From: Candidatus Njordarchaeota archaeon
Lineage (GTDB): Archaea; Asgardarchaeota; Njordarchaeia; Njordarchaeales; Panguiarchaeaceae
Reading direction: 5' to 3'
Assembly: GCA_029856685.1 (NCBI GenBank)
Contig: JAHKKZ010000003.1
Span: forward strand, 1-49,844
Length of the DNA stretch: 49,844 nucleotides
How positions within the stretch are numbered: position 1 is the first letter of the stretch; the number at the start of each line of letters is the position of its first letter. Of this stretch, positions 1 to 7,781 are shown piece by piece. The position numbers and the translations under genes are program-made. The notes below the pieces were generated by a model. It did not search any database, had not been told where the DNA came from, and saw nothing but the letters and a program-made list of their open reading frames with translations.

Positions 1-343
1 AATAAAACACCAACAACACTAAGGAGAACATCACTCAAAAGATAACCCATATAGTCCGTAGCATATGGAGCGAATCTCAATGCTGAACACTGAGACAATA
101 TATCCCCGCTGATGGGGGAGAGCTCATGAGGAGATACTACATGTATGATGAGAAGTAGGCATCTTCGTCAAGATCAAAAAAGACCTAAAGACACCAATCT
201 AAACGAAAACAATCTAAGTAAGCACTAAATTACATACAAAAACTTCAAAAATCTACTACAAATTGAAAAAACTACACATAGTAAATCAAAAAAACAGAGT
301 TATCCAGTAGAATCCAAAAAAAGACAAACCCAAAGCCCAATGA
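1..343. other. Gene-free left edge with three small hairpins
   Basis: No convincing gene lies here. Three short inverted repeats cluster in the first half: TCTCA (75-79) with TGAGA (91-95), CCCC (104-107) with GGGG (114-117), and ATCTT (161-165) with AAGAT (170-174) around a CGTC loop. A run of A follows the third on the + strand. The cluster is GC-richer than the AT-rich sequence at 180-343, which suggests a small structured RNA, but I recognise no family and the strand is uncertain. A 10-codon frame (126-158, + strand) follows a GGGGGAG motif and may be chance. The rest is low-complexity AT-rich spacer before the tRNA genes. Confidence 0.3.
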
Positions 344-435
344 TGGGCCCGGCGGGATTTGAACCCGCGACACCCGGCTGGCCTCAACAAACATTATAGA
401 AGGCCGGCGCGCTTTCCTGGCTGCGCCACGGGCCC
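344..435 (-). tRNA. tRNA-Arg(UCU) with intron
   Basis: On the minus strand the acceptor GGGCCCG pairs with CGGGCCC (discriminator A). The D arm is GCGC/GCGC and the anticodon stem CCGGC/GCCGG. The T arm is GCGGG-TTCAAAT-CCCGC and the variable loop has 5 nt. The anticodon loop reads CT-TCT-A, followed by a 17-nt insert and then A38, so the anticodon is UCU with an intron at the canonical 37/38 site. No CCA is encoded. It is the last of three minus-strand tRNA genes that may be co-transcribed. Confidence 0.92.
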
Positions 436-478
436 AGTTCTGTTTAATCTAAGTGTTCTTCAAAGGACGAGGGTATGG

Positions 479-575
479 TAGGCCCGGCCGGATTCGAACC
501 GGCGTCAGGGGATGGCCCCGCGGGGGATTTTAGAGCTCCAGAGTCCCCCATGCTTGACCGCTACACCACGGGCCT
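479..575 (-). tRNA. tRNA-Gln(CUG) with 24-nt intron
   Basis: The acceptor AGGCCCG pairs with CGGGCCT. The A1-U72 pair is typical of archaeal tRNA-Gln. The D stem is GTGT/GCAT and the T arm GCCGG-TTCGAAT-CCGGC. The anticodon stem is best drawn as GGGGA with the distal TCCCC, leaving a 4-nt variable loop. The loop then reads CT-CTG-G, a 24-nt intron and A38. The intron carries its own CCCCGCGGGG helix. A nearer TCCCC would give a false long variable arm and suggest a Leu or Ser tRNA, but the A1-U72 pair and CUG anticodon argue for Gln. Confidence 0.82.
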
Positions 576-588
576 GCTAGGGGTTTGG

Positions 589-673
589 TGCGCCGGGCGG
601 GACTCGAACCCGCGCCACCAGCTTGGAAGGCTTATGCGCATTGCCTGGCATCCTTCCACTAGACTACCGGCGC
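589..673 (-). tRNA. tRNA-Gly(UCC) with non-canonical intron in the anticodon stem
   Basis: The acceptor GCGCCGG pairs with CCGGCGC and the discriminator is A. The bases directly after it (586-588) encode CCA. The T arm is GCGGG-TTCGAGT-CCCGC. The anticodon loop CT-TCC-AA and 3' stem GCTGG are clear, but the 5' stem reads CCAG followed by 14 extra bases before the final C. Removing a 14-nt intron at position 29/30 or 30/31 gives a perfect CCAGC/GCTGG stem. This lies outside the usual 37/38 site and needs a splicing enzyme of relaxed specificity. It is the first gene of the three-tRNA cluster. Confidence 0.88.
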
Positions 674-695
674 TTTGTTTTTCTGGTATTTTATT

Positions 696-1337
696 TTAGT
701 TATTATGTTTGTGGATTTTAAAGGTTTGTTTTTGTGGTTTGTTTGTTGGTTTGGTTGTTTTGTTTGTTCTTCTCAGATATTCTAGTATTGTGTTGAGTAT
801 TTGCTGTTTTATTCTTTGTTTTTGGGTTGTGGTTGTTCCTCTTGTTATTGTGTATATCTTTGTGTCTTTTCTTTTTTGTATGGCTAGTATGAGGGGGTGG
901 TTTACACGTCCTATTACACCTATTATTGGTTTTTGTGTATTGAGTGCTTTTTTAACGAATTCTTCGAATTTTTTGCTTAGTAGCTCCATTTTTCCTATTT
1001 CGTCGATTAGTAGCACTTTTGTTTTGGGGTCTGTTAGCATTTTATTTAGGTGGTCCTCAACTATCTTTTCAAAGCCTTGGACGTTAACCCCATATTTTGA
1101 TACTCGGTGGGGGCTTTTTATTGTTATGCTTGCGAGAATCTCTTCGGGGCCTCCTGGATATACTATTACTTTGAACCCCCATCTTCTCCCACCGATACGT
1201 ATTTCTGGACATATAATTCCTCCTACCTGTATACCCTTATCCAGTAGTTCTTTTGAGATGCTCATAATTAATGTTGATTTGCCCGATCTTGGGGGGCCCA
1301 TTACAAATATGTTCTTTGGGAGAAACTTTGTATTCAT
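696..1337 (-). CDS. THEP1-family nucleoside-triphosphatase
   Basis: This 213-residue protein has an N-terminal P-loop GPPRSGKSTL (about residues 14-23) and a Walker B-like LLIDEIGKMEL motif (about residues 110-120). The DEIGKMEL core is characteristic of the archaeal/eukaryotic THEP1 (NTPase/NTPCR) family, which hydrolyses NTPs with no settled physiological role. The last 40 residues are an unusual K/T/N/Q-rich basic tail beyond the core. The start is ATG behind AAGGTG. It is divergent from the RPC34-like gene, and its 3' end almost touches the tRNA-Gly gene. Confidence 0.85.
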   Translation of the reverse strand: MNTKFLPKNIFVMGPPRSGKSTLIMSISKELLDKGIQVGGIICPEIRIGGRRWGFKVIVYPGGPEEILASITIKSPHRVSKYGVNVQGFEKIVEDHLNKMLTDPKTKVLLIDEIGKMELLSKKFEEFVKKALNTQKPIIGVIGRVNHPLILAIQKRKDTKIYTITRGTTTTQKQRIKQQILNTILEYLRRTNKTTKPTNKPQKQTFKIHKHNN

Positions 1338-1401
1338 TTTCTATTACACCTTATTTTTAATAATTGTATATTGTGGCTAATATTTTGCTTGGTGTGGAGA
1401 C

Positions 1402-1740
1402 TTGCTTAAAGAATTGAGAAATCTTGGTATTGTTTGGGGCGTGATCGTTGAGCGGAAAAAGGTTTCTTTGGAGGAACTTAGGGCTGCTGTTGCTGAGAGA
1501 GACCCGAAGATTTTAGAGTCCATCGATGAGATTGTTGAGGAGCTCTACACATTGGGACTCATAGACTATGAGGACAACAATATTGTTCTTAGTAATGTTG
1601 TTCCAGATAACATGGTTGAGATGCCCTGTATTCGTTGTGATAGACTTTCTACATGTAGAATTGGGGCGCGTAGCGATCCTTTTAAATGCGAGAAGTTTGT
1701 TGAGTGGTTCATAAAGAATTTCTCTGAGCATTCTTTGTGA
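1402..1740 (+). CDS. RPC34-like winged-helix protein with Fe-S-type cysteines
   Basis: This small protein (112 residues) has an N-terminal winged-helix segment (about residues 5-65). Near the C-terminus is a four-cysteine set (C-x2-C-x5-C-x10-C, about residues 76-97). This layout matches archaeal orthologs of RNA polymerase III subunit RPC34/RPC39, known in Crenarchaeota and Thaumarchaeota, where the cysteines bind an Fe-S cluster. The inferred role is transcription. The start is TTG at 1402 after GGTGTGGAG. It is followed after 29 bases by the frameshifted gene on the same strand. A different small Fe-S winged-helix protein is possible. Confidence 0.65.
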   Translation: MLKELRNLGIVWGVIVERKKVSLEELRAAVAERDPKILESIDEIVEELYTLGLIDYEDNNIVLSNVVPDNMVEMPCIRCDRLSTCRIGARSDPFKCEKFVEWFIKNFSEHSL

Positions 1741-1769
1741 TTAGTACGTAGATTAAGGTTCTCAATGAT

Positions 1770-2197
1770 ATGCAGATCCGCGTGAGTAAATATGTTTTTA
1801 ATGGCGAGCGGGTTAACAACTTTTTAGAGGTTTTTGTTCCGGTCAAAGTTTTAGAGCTTGTGAGTTTTGGAGAGATCCCTATAGGAGTTTGTATAATTAC
1901 TGATATAACTCCTCTTCTCTTAGGTGATGTTACCAATAGGCTTATCTGCGGGTTTTCCTGCTCTACCGATGTTTTGATAATGAAGTCTGGTATCATATAC
2001 ATCTTCGATCCAATCTATATTATCATGGCTTAGTCTCCATCGGCCTGTTTTTCGATGCCGCTCTAAGAATTGCCTCGGCATTAGGATTTTGGATAAAAAC
2101 CAAGAGTACTCACTATACGTCAGCAGAGCTATTCTTCCCGGCAAAGACTGAGGAAAATGTTCTTAGAACTCTGGAAAGGAGTGCTATTTTTGCTTAA
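1770..2197 (+). pseudogene. Uncharacterised gene split by an apparent one-base frameshift
   Basis: Two overlapping frames both look coding. The first (from ATG 1770) carries FLEVFVPVKVLEL and GVCIITDITPLLLGD. The second, open from 1940 to the TAA at 2195-2197, carries GLFFDAALRIASALGFWIK. Adding one T to the TTTT run at 1972-1975 joins them through STDVFDNEVWYHIHLRS into one protein of about 143 residues. This could be a recent pseudogene, an assembly error or -1 frameshifting. The run is not a classic slippery heptamer. The family is not recognised. The gene probably shares a transcript with the RPC34-like gene. Confidence 0.55.
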
Positions 2198-2282
2198 ACT
2201 TATCTTAAGGCTTGGCAGCTTCTTAGAAAAGAAAATTAAGAGCTTTCTCGAAGAGTTTTTGAAGAAACAGCTATATCAGTAG
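2190..2282 (+). CDS. Possible 30-residue amphipathic peptide
   Basis: A TTG start overlaps the stop of the preceding frame (TTGCTTAA), the arrangement expected for translational coupling. The peptide has a leucine/lysine pattern (LKLILRLGSFLEKKIKSFL) that would form an amphipathic helix. It ends at 2282, directly against the convergent unknown gene at 2283. There is no homology to support it and it could be chance. If the upstream gene is a pseudogene, this may be only its downstream remnant. Confidence 0.25.
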   Translation: MLKLILRLGSFLEKKIKSFLEEFLKKQLYQ

Positions 2283-2672
2283 TTATGCTCTTTTAAAGGT
2301 AAGCTCAAAATACGTTATGAAGAGACCGGTCAGAAATCTTAATTGACTCAGTCTATCAGCCTCTACGAAGAAATCTACATAGCAAATCTTGTTTTGGGGC
2401 TCTAAGTGAGCATAGAATATATACGTTGTCCCTCTCCGTAAGCCTACTTCGGAGGTCTCACCTCTGATTGCGATCCTAGGGAAGTATGTCGCTGATAATC
2501 TTTCTTGGCCATCAGTTATTACTAGAATAAGTTTAGATTTCTCTTGTTTTATGTCTTCTAGCTTCCCCATAAACCTTACTGCGTATATATTTCTTCCGAG
2601 TTCTGAGAGAACCTCCATATCCTCTAGCCTCATAGTTAGGATCTCATGAATACTAGAAAATACATATACCAT
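2283..2672 (-). CDS. Uncharacterised protein coupled to riboflavin kinase
   Basis: The family is not recognised. The protein has about 129 residues and is mostly beta-rich, with alternating hydrophobic and charged segments such as SKLILVITD and RGTTYIFYAHLEP. It has no cysteines in a metal motif and no membrane helix. An OB-like or other small beta-barrel fold is possible but unproven. The start overlaps the riboflavin kinase stop (GTG at 2675 or ATG at 2672 within AAGTGATGG), so the two genes are probably translationally coupled. Confidence 0.6.
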   Translation of the reverse strand: MVYVFSSIHEILTMRLEDMEVLSELGRNIYAVRFMGKLEDIKQEKSKLILVITDGQERLSATYFPRIAIRGETSEVGLRRGTTYIFYAHLEPQNKICYVDFFVEADRLSQLRFLTGLFITYFELTFKRA

Positions 2673-3055
2673 CACTTCTCAGCCTCTAGTTCTATTGTTA
2701 TAGTCTCACCGTCCTTCAGACTATATTTTGCTCTTAGGTTACTTCTTGCTACTATCTCAACCACATCATCCCCATGAACACTCCTAGCAGGCCTTATTAA
2801 CAATATCCTTTCTCCACGGAAAAAAGCAAGAGCATAATAAATTGCACCATGCCCATCAGGAGGCGAATATTTATTGCGTTCTAATCCTATATTATACCAT
2901 CTGGCATTTCTTAGTTTTATGTTGAGTGTACCTTCAAAAACTCTCTGGCCTAATAAGCTTTCAAAGAATTTTCTGTATTGGGGAAGCGAAACATAGTATG
3001 ATCCTCGACCCATGCCGCTGGTCACTACGCCTCTTATTCTCAGTTTTTTTGGCAT
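2672..3055 (-). CDS. ribK: CTP-dependent riboflavin kinase (RibK, DUF120)
   Basis: The product would phosphorylate riboflavin to FMN using CTP, the archaeal route. The family signature is visible: an N-terminal G-V-V-T-S-G-M-G-R-G-S-Y-Y-V-S-L-P block (residues 9-25), then FEGTLNIKL (about 40-48), and a C-terminal half with DDVVEIVA and SLKDGETITIELE. The length of 127 residues is typical of stand-alone archaeal RibK without an HTH extension. It is first in a two-gene minus-strand unit and divergent from the rpoF operon. Confidence 0.88.
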   Translation of the reverse strand: MPKKLRIRGVVTSGMGRGSYYVSLPQYRKFFESLLGQRVFEGTLNIKLRNARWYNIGLERNKYSPPDGHGAIYYALAFFRGERILLIRPARSVHGDDVVEIVARSNLRAKYSLKDGETITIELEAEK

Positions 3056-3151
3056 TTTTATCTAAACCCAGCTAATTCTACTTAGACAAAAGCTTTATTA
3101 CAGTTAGAGACTACTGTGGGAATATACAGCCCTACTATCTATGATTCAATA

Positions 3152-3166
3152 ACCGATAAATTCGGT
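3152..3166. promoter_or_regulatory. Inverted repeat in the ribK/rpoF divergent spacer
   Basis: ACCGA (3152-3156) and TCGGT (3162-3166) form a 5-5-5 dyad midway between two divergent genes, a usual place for a transcription-factor site. The region is AT-rich and the dyad is short, so chance is possible. Confidence 0.25.
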
Positions 3167-3262
3167 TTGATTAAAACACTTTCATTTGAATGATAAGTTA
3201 TTTTTGAAACAACTTAAACCAACAATTCTAAATTAGTATATGTCCGATAACTGGTGAATTAA

Positions 3263-3727
3263 ATGAATATAGGTCTTAGCAAAGAGGAAAAGAAGAAAAA
3301 TTCTGATAGGAATACTGAGATGATACCGTTAACGTACCATGAAACAGCGGAACTCTTGGAGAAACTGTACAGGGAAAGAGGAGGTTTTAGGCTTACGGAA
3401 CAACGTCGAGTTTACGAATATGTACAGAAATTTTTATTTGCATCAAAAGAGGAGATACTCTCTCTTGTTAAAAGTCTTGAGGAGGAACTAAAAATTCCAA
3501 GACAAGTAGCTATCCAGATTGCATATCTCCTACCTATCGCACCAGAAGAATTTGAGCCATTCTTCATCCAGCTTAGAAGAATGGGATATAAAGAGCTGAA
3601 TCCTGAGGAATTCGTCTCTAAGGCTACCAAACTCATATTACCCGTGTGGAAGAAAAATCTAAATACAATACTAACACTAAGAAATATAAACATTACAGAG
3701 CTTAGAGCTGAACAAAAAAAGAAATGA
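3263..3727 (+). CDS. rpoF: RNA polymerase subunit F (Rpb4-like)
   Basis: This Rpb4 homologue forms the stalk of archaeal RNA polymerase with RpoE. Family features are the L-T-EQRRVYEYVQKF segment, followed by SKEEILSLVKSLEEEL, then a stretch like the conserved helix around QIAYLLPIAPEE, and a C-terminal HRDC-like helix. The N-terminal 20 residues (KEEKKKNS) are an extra charged leader. The start is ATG at 3263 with GGTGAATTAA before it. It opens an apparent rpoF-SRP54-primase-like operon. Confidence 0.8.
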   Translation: MNIGLSKEEKKKNSDRNTEMIPLTYHETAELLEKLYRERGGFRLTEQRRVYEYVQKFLFASKEEILSLVKSLEEELKIPRQVAIQIAYLLPIAPEEFEPFFIQLRRMGYKELNPEEFVSKATKLILPVWKKNLNTILTLRNINITELRAEQKKK

Positions 3728-3750
3728 TATCTGTCCTGTGAGGTGTCCTA

Positions 3751-5097
3751 ATGAGTATTGTTTTCTCAAGGCTACGAAAACTGTTTAATAGGATCAGAGG
3801 ACGCTACATCGATGAAAAAGAACTTAATGCCATACTAATGGATCTTCAGAGGACACTTATTGATTCGGATGTCAATGTTCAGCTTGCGATGGGATTGGCA
3901 GAACGTATCAGAAAGAGAGTTCTCGAACAAAAAATACCTGAGGGCGTATCGCTCGATGTTATTGTTATGCGAGCATTGTATGAGGAACTAGTAAAGTTTC
4001 TTGGCGAAAGAAAATACACTTTAAATATACGTCCAGGTAAGAGAAATTTAATCGTCATGATAGGCTTGCAAGGTAGCGGAAAGACAACAACAGCAGCAAA
4101 ATTAGCTCTATGGCTAAAAAAGAGGGGGCTTAGTGTTGGGCTGATATGTGCTGATACATACAGACCTGCTGCGTATGAACAACTAAAACAGCTTGCTGAA
4201 AAAATCAATGTAAAATTCTACGGGGATCCTAAAGAGAAAGATCCTATAAGAATTATTGAGAAGGGCCTAAGAGAACTCAAAAAAGTCGATATTGTGATCA
4301 TTGATACCGCTGGTCGACATAAAGAAGAAAAAGGATTGATGAAGGAGATGCAAAAAATTGTAAATAAGTTTAAACCTGATGAGGTCATTCTTGTCATAGA
4401 CGGTATGATTGGGCAAAGAGCATATGATCAGGCAAAGGCTTTTAGAGAGGCTGTTGGTAGGATTGGAGGAATTATCGTCACAAAACTTGATGGTAGTGCG
4501 AGAGGGGGAGGAGCTCTCTCCGCAGCGGTTGCTGCGGGAGCTCCAATCAAGTTTATAGGAGTCGGCGAACATTTGGAAGACCTCGAACCTTATGACCCAC
4601 CTAACTTTGTTGCTAGAATTCTTGGTTTGCCCGATAAGGCATTCCTAGAGGAACTACTCCAAACAGTCCCAGAGAGGTTGTTAAAAACTAAAGAATTGAC
4701 ATTAAAGGACCTACGCGACTACTATGAGAATATTGTAAAAGGAAGATCTGGTATTCTCGGAAGAATTAAAGAATATTTTTCCGGTGCTATTAGTGAGAGA
4801 GAACTTCAGAGAAATATAGGTCGAACTCTTGCAGTTCTAAAGGCTTTAAATGGGGATGAACTTTATAACATAGAGCTTCTCAAGGATCCAGAACGCTTAG
4901 ATAGAATTGCAAGGGGAAGCGGCGTGAATCGTACTTTTGTTAAGAAACTTATAAAACAGTTCTATAAACTTAGGAAGATGGTAAACACATTGATGCGTCA
5001 GCGAGGACTCCGAAAGGAGGAGGCATTAAGACAGATTATGGAACAGGGATTCGATGCCGAGACTCTAACGAAAATAGCTAAGAAAATCGGTGCATAG
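3751..5097 (+). CDS. srp54: Signal recognition particle protein SRP54
   Basis: This GTPase binds 7S RNA and signal peptides and delivers ribosomes to the membrane. The order is N domain (1-90), G domain with P-loop GLQGSGKTT (105-113), DTAGR (185-189) and TKLDG (244-248), then a methionine-containing M domain (about 310-448). The length of 448 residues is normal. Start ATG has GAGGTGTCCTA before it. It is followed after three bases by the primase-like gene. Confidence 0.97.
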   Translation: MSIVFSRLRKLFNRIRGRYIDEKELNAILMDLQRTLIDSDVNVQLAMGLAERIRKRVLEQKIPEGVSLDVIVMRALYEELVKFLGERKYTLNIRPGKRNLIVMIGLQGSGKTTTAAKLALWLKKRGLSVGLICADTYRPAAYEQLKQLAEKINVKFYGDPKEKDPIRIIEKGLRELKKVDIVIIDTAGRHKEEKGLMKEMQKIVNKFKPDEVILVIDGMIGQRAYDQAKAFREAVGRIGGIIVTKLDGSARGGGALSAAVAAGAPIKFIGVGEHLEDLEPYDPPNFVARILGLPDKAFLEELLQTVPERLLKTKELTLKDLRDYYENIVKGRSGILGRIKEYFSGAISERELQRNIGRTLAVLKALNGDELYNIELLKDPERLDRIARGSGVNRTFVKKLIKQFYKLRKMVNTLMRQRGLRKEEALRQIMEQGFDAETLTKIAKKIGA

Positions 5098-5100
5098 GAT

Positions 5101-6225
5101 ATGCGAAAGAGAACTAGAGACAGAGTGCTCCTACTCTTGGCTATAAAGCCTCCAGAAAAAACTGTAGATTTTGAGCACATCTATGAGAAGGTCAAACGTG
5201 ATTGCGGTGCCTCACGTGAGGAGATAAAACAGGCATTAGATGAGCTTATCGCTGAGGGATTAGCTAAACGAGTAGAAAATAACTTTGCTATTACCGAGGA
5301 GGGAAGAAAAGCTGCCTGGGATCTAGCATTTGACCCCGAAATGAACCGCAGTTATCGACTTGTTTATGTTGCACGTTGGTACTACAGGTATGTCGAAGAT
5401 CTAATATTACCTTTTATCGTTAACAGACCAGTAAGCTTGGTCAAAGTTTTTTCGGATGAATCAGATCCAATAGGTAAAGTCAAACCTATTTTCTCTAGAT
5501 ATGCAAAGCAAAAGCCTAAACAATACAATTATATTTATAACAAGAGGGATCTTTGGAGATATATTAATGCACACGCAATTGACTTTATTCCCTACGTACA
5601 TGCGGATATCAACGCCAAGTATCCAGACTGGTTCATAATAGATATCGACGCAGGAGAAGAATTGAAATCTGCTGAGAATGGCTTCAAATTAATAAAAGAA
5701 GTAACCCTAGAGGTCTACTTAGTGCTATATGAGGAATTCGATGTGAAATCCTGTATCAAATTCTCAGGGGGTCGTGGATTCCAGATATGGACGACATTCG
5801 ATCAGCCGCTTGGAAAGTTCGATGCTTATCGCGATGCTATTAAGCTCATTCAAAAGCTGGTCGAACAAAGATTAGAAGAGAAATACTATGAATTCCGAGA
5901 GAAATACGGGGCTATTTTTGATACCCCGATAACCACAAGCGATGTAGCACACGCAGATAGAAGAAAAAGGAGGATATTACTTGATTGGAGTAGTCTTAAG
6001 CCTGAAGGCGACGTCAGAGCACCTTGGTCAATTCACTGGAAAACAGGGCTCATTAGTGTTCCAGTGGACCCCCACCAGATATTGGATTTTGATATAGAAC
6101 AGGCAGATCCTCGTATGGTTGTTGAGAATCTTAATAAACTGAAGCATTTATTTGAGCTTCCCATATCTAGTTCAGCTATGCTTAGGAAGGCTTTGAAGCC
6201 GTCGTTAGACCTCTTCTTTGGATAA
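5101..6225 (+). CDS. Archaeo-eukaryotic primase-superfamily protein with N-terminal winged helix
   Basis: Residues 1-78 resemble a winged helix (EEIKQALDELIAEGLAKRV, ITEEGRKAAW). The rest has AEP motifs: I, WFIIDIDAG (about 177-185, metal-binding DxD); II, KFSGGRGFQIW (220-230); III, RRILLDWSS (290-298) and RAPWSIHWKTGL (306-317). Motif II has Gln where AEP enzymes have His. It resembles both archaeal PriS and LigD-type polymerase domains. No PriL or DNA ligase lies nearby, so a repair polymerase or an inactive paralogue are both possible. It is third in the rpoF-SRP54 transcript. Confidence 0.72.
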   Translation: MRKRTRDRVLLLLAIKPPEKTVDFEHIYEKVKRDCGASREEIKQALDELIAEGLAKRVENNFAITEEGRKAAWDLAFDPEMNRSYRLVYVARWYYRYVEDLILPFIVNRPVSLVKVFSDESDPIGKVKPIFSRYAKQKPKQYNYIYNKRDLWRYINAHAIDFIPYVHADINAKYPDWFIIDIDAGEELKSAENGFKLIKEVTLEVYLVLYEEFDVKSCIKFSGGRGFQIWTTFDQPLGKFDAYRDAIKLIQKLVEQRLEEKYYEFREKYGAIFDTPITTSDVAHADRRKRRILLDWSSLKPEGDVRAPWSIHWKTGLISVPVDPHQILDFDIEQADPRMVVENLNKLKHLFELPISSSAMLRKALKPSLDLFFG

Positions 6226-6299
6226 CCAGTACTGACTGTCCGAACCTACTTAGGGAAATCAAAAACAACAACCTATCGACTTTACACTCACCACTGTTG

Positions 6300-6314
6300 T
6301 GTAATATTATTACA
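6300..6314. promoter_or_regulatory. Perfect palindrome upstream of phosphomannomutase gene
   Basis: TGTAATA-T-TATTACA is a perfect 7-1-7 dyad located 84 bases before the TTG start at 6398. Palindromes of this size in archaeal promoter regions are often sites for dimeric winged-helix or Lrp-type regulators. The AT-richness raises the chance expectation. Confidence 0.35.
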
Positions 6315-6397
6315 TATTAATGAGGTATAACTGTGGATACCGCTCTTAAATGAAGATTAGACACTTAGAGATTCTAGGATTTTAGGGTGAATTAGGG

Positions 6398-7780
6398 TTG
6401 GACATTGAGCATATATTTAGAGCATATGATATTAGAGGTATCGTGGGAGAGGATCTTCTTCCCGATGTCATTTTGAAGGCATCAGCAATTTTCGCAAACA
6501 TCATAACCGAAAAGGGAGGAAAAAAAGTAGCTGTTGGAGGAGATATCAGAATATCAACACCGTCTCTTGTTTATGCTGCGATGAGCGGAATAATAGCTGC
6601 AGGAGTTGATGTCTATCTAACATACCCCCTGCCTATACCCGTGTTTTGCAATTTTATTTGGCAAAACAAAAACGTTCATGGAGGAGCATTCATTACAGCT
6701 TCCCATAATCCACCACAATACAATGGAGTCAGGTTCAGAAGGGATGATGGTACAGGCTTTTCACACGAAAACATTGAGATCAGAAAAAGATTCTTCAAAA
6801 ACAGAATCAAATTCGTTGGATGGGCGGATTATGGAACTTCAGAAACTATCCAAAATGATGAAGTCATCGATATGTACCTGGAGTTCATTGCATCAAGAAT
6901 ACCCAAACCCGACAGATCGATACGAGTTATCATTGATGGAAAACATGGAGCAGCAAACTTAGTTTCCTTAAAATTATTTGCCCAGTATGGCCACGAGACT
7001 ATAGCCCTTAACAGCACAATAGATGGAACATTTCCAACGGGAATTCCAGACCCGCTTCATGGGGATGTTAGTCAAATAAAAAATCTAATGATTACCACTA
7101 AGGTACCGATAGGAATAGCATATGATGGCGATGGAGATCGTGCAGCATTTTTCGATGAGAAAGGTAGACTTGTCCCATCCGAAATTATCGGTCTATTTCT
7201 TGCGGAGAATCTACTCAAGGCAAATGATGTTATAGTGTATAATACTATGTGTAGCTCTGTGCTTAGACGAAGAGCTGAGGAGATGGGTTTCAAAACCGTT
7301 GAATGCCGCGTAGGAGATGTCTTTATGGCCGAAGCTACTAAGATCCACAATGCTAAACTTGGTATCGAGGAGTCATATCATTTCTTCCTGCCAATATTTG
7401 GTTTTCACTATGACGATGCGATTATGACTTCCATTATTGTAACAAACTTGCTTGCAAGTATGGAAAAAAGTCTAGCCAAGATACATGATTGCTATGGTCC
7501 GATATTTACAATAAGGCAGAATATTCAGGTTGATGATAAAGTGAAGTTCAAAATAATAGAAAAATTTAAGAAGTGGGCAACAAGCGAATATAGCGACATA
7601 AGTACAATTGATGGTGTAAAAATATATCTAGAGAACGGTAGCTTCTTAGCTCGCCCCTCGAACACCGAACCGTTAATAAGAATAGTTGCTGATGGAGAAC
7701 GCAAGGATACTGCCGAAGAAATCCTAAGGAAATTCACTAAAAAACTTAAGGAGATAATCACGAATTTTTCAAAAGGTTAG
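6398..7780 (+). CDS. Phosphomannomutase/phosphoglucomutase family enzyme
   Basis: An alpha-D-phosphohexomutase that interconverts hexose 1- and 6-phosphates (Man, Glc or GlcN forms). All four signatures are present: phosphoserine loop TASHNPP (100-106), metal loop DGDGDR (243-248), sugar-binding GIEESYH (322-328) and phosphate-binding RPSNTEP (419-425). Its 460 residues fit the family. In the sugar loop, EES matches PMM/PGM better than strict GlmM but does not settle the substrate. The start is TTG at 6398 after AGGGTGAATTAGGG. It ends convergently one base from S6e. Confidence 0.9.
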   Translation: MDIEHIFRAYDIRGIVGEDLLPDVILKASAIFANIITEKGGKKVAVGGDIRISTPSLVYAAMSGIIAAGVDVYLTYPLPIPVFCNFIWQNKNVHGGAFITASHNPPQYNGVRFRRDDGTGFSHENIEIRKRFFKNRIKFVGWADYGTSETIQNDEVIDMYLEFIASRIPKPDRSIRVIIDGKHGAANLVSLKLFAQYGHETIALNSTIDGTFPTGIPDPLHGDVSQIKNLMITTKVPIGIAYDGDGDRAAFFDEKGRLVPSEIIGLFLAENLLKANDVIVYNTMCSSVLRRRAEEMGFKTVECRVGDVFMAEATKIHNAKLGIEESYHFFLPIFGFHYDDAIMTSIIVTNLLASMEKSLAKIHDCYGPIFTIRQNIQVDDKVKFKIIEKFKKWATSEYSDISTIDGVKIYLENGSFLARPSNTEPLIRIVADGERKDTAEEILRKFTKKLKEIITNFSKG

Positions 7781-7781
7781 A

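Noticed and set aside
509-574. tRNA with long variable arm (Leu or Ser) on the minus strand
   Set aside because: Pairing the anticodon stem with the nearer TCCCC leaves an unmatched anticodon; using the distal copy gives a normal tRNA-Gln with an intron.
709-1380. Long open frame on the + strand opposite the THEP1-like gene
   Set aside because: It is the antisense of a clear P-loop NTPase gene with a good ribosome site; its product is a biased hydrophobic translation without family features.
1920-2144. Minus-strand frame across the frameshifted gene
   Set aside because: It has no ribosome site or family features, while the + strand frames join smoothly.
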